Source: Pseudomonas serbica (GTDB lineage: Bacteria > Pseudomonadota > Gammaproteobacteria > Pseudomonadales > Pseudomonadaceae). Taken from it: a stretch of DNA of 64,000 nt. The translations under genes and the position numbers were made by a program. The notes under the pieces were generated by a model. The model was not told where the DNA came from. It worked only from the letters and a program-made list of their open reading frames with translations, and did not search any database. Where the stretch lies: assembly GCF_028823535.1 (NCBI RefSeq), contig NZ_JAQIYM010000003.1:393217-457216 (forward strand), read 5' to 3'. Shown piece by piece: positions 18,876 through 25,508 of the stretch (positions within the stretch are counted from its first letter, which is position 1; each line of letters begins with the position of its first letter).

Positions 18876-19365
18876 ACTTTCCGCCTTCAATTAAACAATT
18901 TTTTGATGTTCAGGACGCCTGCAGCACCCAGATTGATGCGTCAATCGCCAATCCCGCTGGCGATCGATGACAGCACCTTGCTCGGCACGCGATTTTCAGG
19001 GCGCAACAAATTCGGAATGGAAGGGCGGTAGTTTCACTACGGCTGATCAAGAACCTTCCGTGGACAAATGTTAGAAAATCATGTCCTTATGCCATCACCT
19101 TAGCCTGAGCCTTAACCTTCGTAAAGCTGGACACGATCAATGGGTCCCAGATCTAAGAGATCCGATAGGTTTATCGGGTGTGTGTTCTTCGACCACTGTA
19201 CAGAGACACCAGATCCCTCGAGCCCCTCTGCGATTTGATCAGTGTCGAAAAATTTGATCCTGCCCAGCCAATTCGCGAACCATCAGAAGGCTGTCCAGCT
19301 CCGGTGCTGGTAAAGCCTGTTTGCACTCGAGAGGATGCTGCTTTGATTAGGGTGTAATTTCGCAA
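18876..19365. other. Non-coding right arm of the defence island
   Basis: About 490 bases upstream of zorA hold no gene I can support; a 64-codon minus-strand frame at 19171-19365 has no ribosome site or recognisable product. The operon promoter must lie here, but no strong sigma-70 pair is evident. AT-richness increases toward the proposed attachment site at 19,440. Confidence 0.4.
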
Positions 19366-19386
19366 GGTATTCCAGTTGGTATTCCA
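19366..19386 (+). repeat. Direct repeat GGTATTCCA, possible integrase arm-binding sites
   Basis: The nine-base sequence GGTATTCCA occurs at 19366-19374 and again at 19378-19386, a 12-base period. It lies about 55 bases inside the proposed attachment core, in an AT-rich stretch. Short direct repeats at this distance are typical of arm-type binding sites of P4-like tyrosine integrases. No integrase gene is in the window. Confidence 0.4.
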
Positions 19387-19439
19387 TCTAAAAATAAAAA
19401 CCGATATTAATCATATAAGTCAATAAGATAACGGCTTGA

Positions 19440-19462
19440 TTCAGATTACCCCGGCCCCACCA
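19440..19462 (+). other. Candidate attR: orphan tmRNA- or tRNA-Ala-like 3' end
   Basis: The segment ends in CCCCGGCCCCACCA. It reads as the 3' side of a T arm, an acceptor strand CGGCCCC, discriminator A and CCA. The acceptor strand would pair with GGGGCCG, the 5' end of Pseudomonas tmRNA and of some tRNA-Ala genes. No tRNA body lies upstream: the bases before it cannot form the other half of the T stem. A strong terminator follows at once. A 3' end alone with its native terminator is what attR looks like after an island integrates into a tRNA-type gene; the intact gene would lie left of the window. Confidence 0.45.
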
Positions 19463-19475
19463 AATACGAAGCAAG

Positions 19476-19505
19476 ACAAAACCCGCCCAGTGCGGGTTTT
19501 GTTGC
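19476..19505 (+). terminator. Rho-independent terminator, perfect 11-bp stem
   Basis: ACAAAACCCGC (19476-19486) pairs perfectly with GCGGGTTTTGT (19492-19502) around a five-base loop, with T-rich sequence in the 3' arm. It can work in both directions: on the plus strand as the leftover terminator of the proposed tmRNA/tRNA gene, on the minus strand downstream of the aminoglycoside phosphotransferase gene. Confidence 0.75.
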
Positions 19506-19539
19506 ATCTGGGGTTCGGTAAACCAAGGCTCACACGCCC

Positions 19540-19571
19540 CCTGCAGGGAGCGGGCTTGCCCGCGAAGAGGC
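19540..19571 (+). repeat. Single REP-like element
   Basis: GGAGCGGGCTTGCCCGCGAA lies just beyond the 3' end of the aminoglycoside phosphotransferase gene and matches the core of the REP pairs found elsewhere in the window. No inverted partner lies nearby, so it is a singlet. Confidence 0.6.
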
Positions 19572-19580
19572 CAGCCAGGC

Positions 19581-20351
19581 TCAGTAGAACTCGTCCAGCA
19601 AACAGTAAAACGCGATGCGTCGCTGATCCGGTTCCACACCATAGGCACGAAAAAAGGGCGCTACCCATGCCTGCCCAAGATTGCGCGCTATGCTTCGGGC
19701 GGCCAGCGCAAGGTCTTGATAGATATCACTGATGCCTAGCCGACCGCAGTCGATGTAGCCGGTAAAGCGGCCGCCTTCGATCATGAAATTCGGCAGGCAC
19801 GCATCGCCGTGGGTGACCGCCAGATCACAGGTTTCAGGGAGCGTCGACAGCAGCTCTGCGAAAACATCCTCAGCGGTCCGCCCCTTCCGCTCATCGTCAA
19901 AGTCTGCCTCGTCAACGAGCCCGGCACTCACTCGGCTCCGGGCGGTCTCTATGCGCAGCTCCGGCGAGTGGTCAAAGGGACATGTCTCAATTGACACCTG
20001 GTGCAGGGTACGCAGCGCCATCGCCAGGATGCTGATCACTTGAGGTGCAGACAAATCGTTGGCACTGGCCAGGTCATGTCCGGGGACGGCACTCATGAGT
20101 AACCAATGGCGATCGTTCTCTGTTGTGGCATCAAGAACTGTTGGCCCAGGCAGATCAAGCCGGTTCATCCAACGCAGACGCTCAATCTCTTGCGGCAGTT
20201 CGCTGTGCGCGCCAATGGGCTCGGACTTCAGGAACAGGTGTTCGCCGTTGATGCAGCAGATGCGAGAAACCTCGGCGCCAGACTCTCCGATAGTTTGTCG
20301 TTCGATGGGTGCTGCACTGAATATCTGGGCCCATTGGGCAGGAATGTACAT
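19581..20351 (-). CDS. Aminoglycoside phosphotransferase, APH(3') family
   Basis: This 256-residue kinase-fold protein would transfer phosphate to the 3'-hydroxyl of aminoglycosides. The catalytic loop is THGDACLPNF, the metal-binding loop is IDCGR, and the following ISDIYQDLALA helix is characteristic of APH(3') enzymes. The N-terminal ATP-binding lobe has GESGAEVSR and a LFLKSE lysine. The length is slightly shorter than the roughly 264 residues of plasmid-borne enzymes. It has the base composition of the surrounding chromosome and no flanking mobile-element genes, so it is more likely an intrinsic chromosomal gene than a recent acquisition. The actual drug range cannot be read from sequence. 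Confidence 0.85.
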   Translation of the reverse strand: MYIPAQWAQIFSAAPIERQTIGESGAEVSRICCINGEHLFLKSEPIGAHSELPQEIERLRWMNRLDLPGPTVLDATTENDRHWLLMSAVPGHDLASANDLSAPQVISILAMALRTLHQVSIETCPFDHSPELRIETARSRVSAGLVDEADFDDERKGRTAEDVFAELLSTLPETCDLAVTHGDACLPNFMIEGGRFTGYIDCGRLGISDIYQDLALAARSIARNLGQAWVAPFFRAYGVEPDQRRIAFYCLLDEFY

Positions 20352-20435
20352 ACTCTGACTGACTCAAATGTTGGCGGATTCTCGGCCGAGCGAACTTGCC
20401 TTGGCATTCAACAGCAGCATTCAGGAATGCAGAAC

Positions 20436-21353
20436 ATGACTACCCGGATTCTCGCCCTCCTAGCGGCAATGGTTTGCCTGTCGGCACAGGCCGCCAGCGA
20501 AGTCGCCCCTCGGGTCGAGCATGTCTCTTTCAAGAACGGAGCTGACAGCATCAGGATCTCCGACTCGATCAAGGGCCGGCTGACCGCCGAGTACCGCCTG
20601 CGCGCGAAGGCGGGCCAGATGCTGACGGTCGACCTCAAGCCTTCCACTGCTTCAGCCTATTTCAATATCACTGCCAAAGGCGAGGAATACGCGCTGTTCA
20701 ATGGCTCGATCATGGGCAATCACTTCCTCGGACCGCTGCCCGCCGATGGCGACTACATTGTCCAGGTGTACCTCATGCGCAACGCTGCGCGGCGCAACGA
20801 GGTGGCGAACTACAGTCTCTCGTTGAACCTCGGCGCTACAGAGGCCTATAGCCGACCATTCGACCAGACGCTCGAACTGCAAGGCATCGCTTTTCATGTG
20901 ACGCAGGCATCGGTCGATGGCCGTCGGGAGCTGCGTATCTCTCCGCGAGGGCTGGAAATTGATAACTCAGCCATGACTCACCCCCTGACGGGCGACATTG
21001 CCCGGGCGGAGGTCGGGGACCTTGATCGGGATGGCTCACCGGAAATCTATGTCTTCATCAGGTCACCGGGACGCGGACTGCCTGGCGAGCTCGTCGCCTA
21101 CGCCGCGAACCGAAAAAAATCCCTCAGTGCGATCTATCTGCCACCCGTCAGCGAAGACCCGAAGATCGCCGAGGGGTATCGGGGCGAGGACGAGTTTGCC
21201 GTGGTGGAAAACACTTTGGTCCAGCGCTTTGCGCTGTATGACAGCGCGAAGGCCTCGGCGGGGCGGACCGGGAAAATGCGTGAGATTCAGTACCGGTTGA
21301 TGCCTGGGGAGGCGGGATGGATTTTGCGCAGGCAAAAGGTGATGGAGTATTGA
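20436..21353 (+). CDS. Exported PliG-like lysozyme inhibitor family protein
   Basis: The 305-residue protein begins with a signal peptide ending near AQA at residues 17-19, so it should be periplasmic. Residues 30-135 form a beta-rich domain with VDLKPSTASAYFNIT and GPLPADGDYIVQVYLMRN, a pattern seen in inhibitors of g-type lysozyme (PliG) and related domains. The C-terminal part has VGDLDRDGSPEIYVF, a calcium-loop-like DxDxDG sequence. ATG 20436 was chosen because AGGA lies nine bases upstream; a second ATG at 20427 sits on top of that site. Inhibitor activity is inferred from family likeness only. Confidence 0.65.
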   Translation: MTTRILALLAAMVCLSAQAASEVAPRVEHVSFKNGADSIRISDSIKGRLTAEYRLRAKAGQMLTVDLKPSTASAYFNITAKGEEYALFNGSIMGNHFLGPLPADGDYIVQVYLMRNAARRNEVANYSLSLNLGATEAYSRPFDQTLELQGIAFHVTQASVDGRRELRISPRGLEIDNSAMTHPLTGDIARAEVGDLDRDGSPEIYVFIRSPGRGLPGELVAYAANRKKSLSAIYLPPVSEDPKIAEGYRGEDEFAVVENTLVQRFALYDSAKASAGRTGKMREIQYRLMPGEAGWILRRQKVMEY

Positions 21354-21437
21354 GCCATTTTTGGCGCGCGGAAAAAAACACATCCCCCTTCTACACTCAA
21401 CCGCACACCCTCTCGCTCCCCCGCCAAAAGAGCCCCC

Positions 21438-22844
21438 ATGACCGCACTCAAAGACCGCCTCAAGCAAGGCAAGGATGCGCGCAAGAAGTGTCCGCGCAAT
21501 CAGCAGGCTGCACTGGGCAAAGCCCATCGCGATCCGATTCCGCTGATCAAGGCGTCGAGTGAGGGTCGCATCCAATCGCTGGTCGAATTGCGTTATGGCC
21601 GCATGCTGGAGTCGTCTTTCAGTTTCTTTCGCGGCAATGCGCTGCTGCAGGCGCACGACCTGGCCGGGACGCCGGACATGGGGCTGGTTGCGCCGATCTG
21701 TGGCGACTGTCACCTGAAGAATTTTGGCGGTTTTGCCACCCCCGAGCGCAATCTGCTGTTCAGCGTCAATGACTTCGACCAGGTTCATCCCGGGCCCTGG
21801 GAATGGGACTTGAAGCGGCTGGTGGCAAGTTTCCTCGTGGCTGCCCGTGACTTGCGCCATGGCAGTACCGTGGAAGAAACAGTCTGCCACCAGCTGGTGG
21901 GCGCCTATCAGCAAACGATGCTCGAATGCGCCGAACAAAGCGCGCTGGACACCTGGTACGAGTCCATCACTTACAACGACTTACACGCACAGGCGAGCGA
22001 AAACACCCTGGAGCATGTGCAACGGGCGATACAGAAAGCCGAGCGTCGTACCCATGCGCAACTGCTGCCGAAAATCAGCGAACGGGACACACAAGGTCGC
22101 CTGATCATTCGCGACGACCTGCCGGAAATTTTCCACCTGCACAACCACACCACCTTGCTGGATGCCGACGATGACTGGCTGCGCCTCTCGGACTGGCGCC
22201 CGCTGTATGACACCTTCCTGCGCGACTACCGCGGCACGCTGCAAACCGACCGCCGCGAACTGCTGTCGCGCTTCGAGGTGCAGGACATGGCGTTCAAAGT
22301 GGCAGGTGTCGGCAGTGTCGGTACGCGTTGCCTGGTGGCGCTGCTGACCGACGAGCAGCAATTCCCGTTGTTCCTGCAATTCAAGGAAGCGCGACGCTCA
22401 GTACTCGCAGGCTACGTGAAGGCCAAGTCGCGGGCCAGGCATGAGGGTCAGCGCGTGGTTGACGGCCAACGCCTGATGCAATCGGCCAGCGACCTGTTCC
22501 TTGGCTGGACCACCGGCCCCAACGGACGTCACTTCTACGTGCGGCAGTTACGCGACATGAAGATCTCGGCCGAACTCGAGACCTTCGACGCAGAAGCGTT
22601 CGCAGCCTACGCACAACTGTGTGGCCGCGCCCTCGCCCGTGCGCACGCCAAGGCTTCAGGGCGCGCCGCGTACATCAGCGGCTACATCGGCAAGAGCGAG
22701 GCCCTGGCCGATGCGCTCTATCAGTATGCCCAGGGCTATGCAGAACAGAATGAGCGCGACTTCGAACGCTTCCAGCAAGCGTGTCGCAAGGGCAAATTGC
22801 GCGCGCGCTCGGAAGAGGATTTTGCCGCGGATCATTTGCCTTAG
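21438..22844 (+). CDS. DUF2252 family protein
   Basis: This 468-residue cytoplasmic protein belongs to the DUF2252 family, whose members have a distant kinase-like fold and no firmly established function. Visible family landmarks are FSFFRGNALL near residue 55, CGDCHLKNFG near 92 and SVNDFDQVHPGPWEWDLKRL near 115, which resemble the HGD and D-loop regions of aminoglycoside kinases. It is a single gene followed by a rho-independent terminator. The substrate is unknown. Confidence 0.85.
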   Translation: MTALKDRLKQGKDARKKCPRNQQAALGKAHRDPIPLIKASSEGRIQSLVELRYGRMLESSFSFFRGNALLQAHDLAGTPDMGLVAPICGDCHLKNFGGFATPERNLLFSVNDFDQVHPGPWEWDLKRLVASFLVAARDLRHGSTVEETVCHQLVGAYQQTMLECAEQSALDTWYESITYNDLHAQASENTLEHVQRAIQKAERRTHAQLLPKISERDTQGRLIIRDDLPEIFHLHNHTTLLDADDDWLRLSDWRPLYDTFLRDYRGTLQTDRRELLSRFEVQDMAFKVAGVGSVGTRCLVALLTDEQQFPLFLQFKEARRSVLAGYVKAKSRARHEGQRVVDGQRLMQSASDLFLGWTTGPNGRHFYVRQLRDMKISAELETFDAEAFAAYAQLCGRALARAHAKASGRAAYISGYIGKSEALADALYQYAQGYAEQNERDFERFQQACRKGKLRARSEEDFAADHLP

Positions 22845-22946
22845 ACACGGTGGCATGCGCCACGGGAACCACATGAACTTTTATTCACCCTGCGTTCAGG
22901 CAACTCGCTGTACATTTGCCCTCGCTCATTCAAGAAACTACGGTTT

Positions 22947-22972
22947 GCCCGCCCTCCCGCGGGCTTTTTTTT
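22947..22972 (+). terminator. Rho-independent terminator after the DUF2252 gene
   Basis: GCCCGC pairs with GCGGGC around a six-base loop and is followed by eight T residues on the plus strand. Confidence 0.8.
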
Positions 22973-23307
22973 GTCTTGAGAAATGTCCTACCCTGGCGCA
23001 GATCCCGGAGAAAAATCCCACAGGTCTTTCAGGTTGTGGCTCGGAAGGGGGCTTATTAATCTTTTGTCGTCACTGACCACTCAGTGATCGGGTGTGAGAA
23101 CCCGGCAAGTAATAGCCATGCACTACCAGTATCCGCATAATTGCCGGCAGCTTGTCCGCTGCCTGTAGATGCGTAATGGCGGCTGTGTGCGGGCAGACTT
23201 TTGTCTGACCGGGTGGCTATGACCGGATTCTCACCTCGCACATAGCTGCCACCTCTTTGCTGTGTGAGAACGGCAAGTACTGGCACCCACGCAAGAGGTC
23301 AATCATC
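22973..23307 (+). promoter_or_regulatory. Repeat-rich leader region of the DUF6124 gene
   Basis: The 335 bases upstream of the DUF6124 gene are non-coding but structured. GTGTGAGAACCCGGCAAGTA at 23092-23111 recurs with a two-base deletion at 23262-23279, and an inverted version (CCGGATTCTCACC) lies at 23223-23235. A small perfect hairpin, CAGAC-TTTT-GTCTG, lies near 23194-23207. These could fold into alternative stems near the start codon. This could be an RNA leader, protein-binding sites or a repeat family; the sequence alone does not decide. Confidence 0.45.
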
Positions 23308-23574
23308 TTGGATAAGCAAACCCCCGATCCCCCCTTCGAAACCACCAAGCCCTACCGCCCCAGCCCCTTCTTCACGATCCTCCCCGACATCAACTCCGAA
23401 AGCCTCCTCGCCCACGCCTGCGAGTCACTGGCTTCAGCCAGCGTCATGCTCAATGATTTCACCACTTACCTCACAGGCCCCCAACGCAACACCGCACTGG
23501 GGATTGCGCAGATCGTCATGCTGGCGGAGCTGGCTGTGAACAGGGCGCTGGATAATGTCGATCCGCAGGGCTAG
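23308..23574 (+). CDS. DUF6124 family protein
   Basis: A small 88-residue protein with a proline-rich start (TPDPPFETTK) and a helical C-terminal half. There, LAHACESLASASVMLNDFTT and a final ALGIAQIVMLAELAVNRAL helix match the DUF6124 (formerly DUF3077-like) proteins common in Pseudomonas. The best start is TTG 23308, nine bases after AGAGG; no ATG fits as well. Function is unknown. The preceding repeat-rich leader suggests post-transcriptional or local control. Confidence 0.7.
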   Translation: MDKQTPDPPFETTKPYRPSPFFTILPDINSESLLAHACESLASASVMLNDFTTYLTGPQRNTALGIAQIVMLAELAVNRALDNVDPQG

Positions 23575-23595
23575 GAAAGTAGACCGCGTTATCGT

Positions 23596-23695
23596 TCTTC
23601 GCGAGCAAGCCCGCTCCCACATTTAGTCTGCGGCGTATGCAAATACTGCGGCCACCGAAAGACTATTGTGGGAGCGGGCTTGCTCGCGAAAGCAA
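23596..23695. repeat. REP doublet (REPIN-like)
   Basis: Inverted copies of the REP core lie at 23596-23623 and 23666-23695, separated by about 40 bases. They lie between the 3' ends of the convergent DUF6124 and PAP2 genes, the usual location of such elements. Confidence 0.85.
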
Positions 23696-23724
23696 TTTGC
23701 CAGGCAACAAAAAAACAGAACATC

Positions 23725-24588
23725 TCACTCAAATTGCGGGCTACGCTCAACCCGCAATTTGCGACAATCCTTTTGCAGCACCGGCATCTCCAGCCGAGCG
23801 CGCCCGTAAAACGCCAGCGCCGTCAGCAAACACGCCAGCCACACGAAGATCCCGGCCCAGAAGGTGTGGGACATGTAGTGCCAGCCCTGCACCACCCGCG
23901 TCGTGCCATAGATGAACCCCAGGGCCAGCGAGCCATACATGAGCGCCTTGGCATAGCGCCAGCGGTAACGGCGGGCAACAAAGTACAGCGCGAGCATGGT
24001 GAAACCACCGGAGGCATGCCCACCCGGCCAGCAGCGACCGTCACCGGCGACTTTCAGTAAATCGAAATTCTCGTACCACTCCTTGTGCTCGATCTTCCCA
24101 CCGTACTGGGTGGTCTCGATCGGGCAATACACACTGGTATGGCCCTTGAGGTAGTGAATTACCCCGGTGCTGATGGAGAACGCAAACACCACGTAGAGGA
24201 AATCCCGACGATGTCGGGTGGCAAAGCGCAGTACCGGGGCGACTTTGATCTTTTCCAGGAAGGCGATGATTTTCGCGTGTTTTTCCGCCTTCAGGCGTGG
24301 CCAGAGAAACGACAGCAAGGCACCGATGATAGCGATCTCGCCGGTCCAGTTCGGAATGATCCGCGCCCATTTATGGGTGATTTTTTCGAACAGGTGCACA
24401 TGGTCCAGCGGGAACGTCTGCGTCACCGGGTCAAAGAAAAGATTGTTGAAGGCGATGTCGATCCGGGTCAGATCGAACATCAGGAACACCACGACCGCGC
24501 AGGCCAGTGGGATACCGAAGTTCAGCCAGTAAAAACGCGAGCGGGAAGCCATCTGCATCGTGTGTCCTGATTCAGGGAGTAGATTCAT
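23725..24588 (-). CDS. PAP2-family membrane phosphatase
   Basis: The 287-residue protein has about six hydrophobic membrane segments and PAP2 active-site motifs in order. These are KGHTSVYCP (motif 1, with Cys in place of the usual Arg), PGGHASG (motif 2) and RVVQGWHYMSHTFWAG (motif 3, with His in place of the usual final Asp). Family members dephosphorylate lipid or isoprenoid phosphates, including lipid A precursors, at the membrane. ATG 24588 overlaps the stop of the preceding phosphatase gene as ATGA. An ATG at 24558 or 24552, with AGGA just upstream, is an equally good start. Coupling to a heptose-phosphate-phosphatase-like gene points to cell-surface lipids. Confidence 0.8.
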   Translation of the reverse strand: MNLLPESGHTMQMASRSRFYWLNFGIPLACAVVVFLMFDLTRIDIAFNNLFFDPVTQTFPLDHVHLFEKITHKWARIIPNWTGEIAIIGALLSFLWPRLKAEKHAKIIAFLEKIKVAPVLRFATRHRRDFLYVVFAFSISTGVIHYLKGHTSVYCPIETTQYGGKIEHKEWYENFDLLKVAGDGRCWPGGHASGGFTMLALYFVARRYRWRYAKALMYGSLALGFIYGTTRVVQGWHYMSHTFWAGIFVWLACLLTALAFYGRARLEMPVLQKDCRKLRVERSPQFE

Positions 24589-25256
24589 TCGGTAGTCACC
24601 GATTGCCAGTCCGAGGCTTCGATGAAACCGAGCATGCGTGGCGCTTGCAGCGCTTGGGCGTTAACAAAGAGCGAGGCACCGTAGCCGAGGGTCGAAGCCG
24701 GCAGCTTGAGATCCTTTTGCAGTTGCGCCATGCATTCGCTGTGGGTCACCAGGATCAGGTTGCGCCCGGCGACTTTGTGCGCCAGGGCATCGCGCAACAT
24801 CGTGCCCTTGCAGTTGATCAGCCAGTCGTCGCCAGCGTCGACCCTGTTGAACATGTACCCGCTGGTCTGCGCGGTACGCACCATCGGGCTGTTGTAGATA
24901 TCGGCCTTCCCCAGCCCAAGCTGCTCGAACTGCGCACCGACGGCCACCGCAACGCTGCGCGAGCGATCGGTAATGCCATCGTCGCCGCTCAGGCAGGGGG
25001 CGCGGGAGTGATCGCATCGCTCGACATGGCGCACCAGCACGATCATGTCGCCCTTGGCCCAGCCCGCCAACAGCGCCCGAGCGCCCTCCACGTTGCCATG
25101 GGCCAGGTCCGGCACGGCGGCAGGCCGTAGCAGCAATACCGTCAAGGGCAGCGCCAGCAGCGCCGAGGCCAGCACCACGAGCGCATTGCGATGACGGGCA
25201 AAACGGCTCAGGTCGATCGAGCGGTTTATTCCGAACAGACTCAGTCTCAGTTCCAC
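24585..25256 (-). CDS. Histidine phosphatase family protein, Ais-like
   Basis: The 223-residue protein has one N-terminal membrane anchor at about 25-44 and a periplasmic histidine-phosphatase domain. The catalytic RH motif appears as LVRHVERC (Arg76-His77, Glu79), a substrate arginine lies in NSPMVRTAQTS, and the second catalytic His is in LVTHSEC. The layout resembles the lipopolysaccharide core heptose-phosphate phosphatase Ais. It precedes and overlaps the PAP2 gene, so both probably act on envelope phosphates. The exact substrate is not provable from sequence. Confidence 0.75.
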   Translation of the reverse strand: MELRLSLFGINRSIDLSRFARHRNALVVLASALLALPLTVLLLRPAAVPDLAHGNVEGARALLAGWAKGDMIVLVRHVERCDHSRAPCLSGDDGITDRSRSVAVAVGAQFEQLGLGKADIYNSPMVRTAQTSGYMFNRVDAGDDWLINCKGTMLRDALAHKVAGRNLILVTHSECMAQLQKDLKLPASTLGYGASLFVNAQALQAPRMLGFIEASDWQSVTTE

Positions 25257-25391
25257 ATCAAGCCGCCTCGCAGCCCGTCATTAGGTGCCGTGAGGGTAAG
25301 GAGGTGGGCGTTGGCTACCAGTGAAACCAATGTGAAAAAAAGCTTAAGCCCGTGGCAAAAGCTTGTTACAGCATCCGTCCGACAAAATCCT

Positions 25392-25418
25392 TTCAGCTCT
25401 CGCGATTGCGGCCGATAC
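25392..25418 (+). promoter_or_regulatory. Possible FliA (sigma-28) promoter of the chemoreceptor gene
   Basis: GCCGATAC at 25411-25418 matches the flagellar -10 consensus GCCGATAA in seven of eight bases. TTCAGCTC at 25392-25399, 11 bases upstream, is a weak match to the -35. It lies about 90 bases before the receptor start, where a class of motility promoters would be expected. Confidence 0.45.
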
Positions 25419-25508
25419 AGACCTGCTACCCACCTTGCTGGCGCCTAAGAACAACAATCTTCCAGCCAACCGACGATCAAGAAACACCACGTTCCTGGAG
25501 GAATTTTG

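Noticed and set aside
19171..19365. 64-codon minus-strand frame upstream of zorA
   Set aside because: No ribosome site, no recognisable family and it ends in the proposed attachment arm; probably chance.
19440..19462. Intact tRNA gene ending in CCA
   Set aside because: The upstream sequence lacks a matching T stem, anticodon arm and acceptor 5' strand; only the 3' end is present.
20106..20435. N-terminal extension of the PliG-like gene to 20106
   Set aside because: It runs antisense through the aminoglycoside phosphotransferase gene; the start at 20436 has a ribosome site and directly precedes a signal peptide.
23092..23279. CRISPR array in the repeats upstream of the DUF6124 gene
   Set aside because: Only two direct copies and one inverted copy at irregular spacing, and no cas genes in the window.
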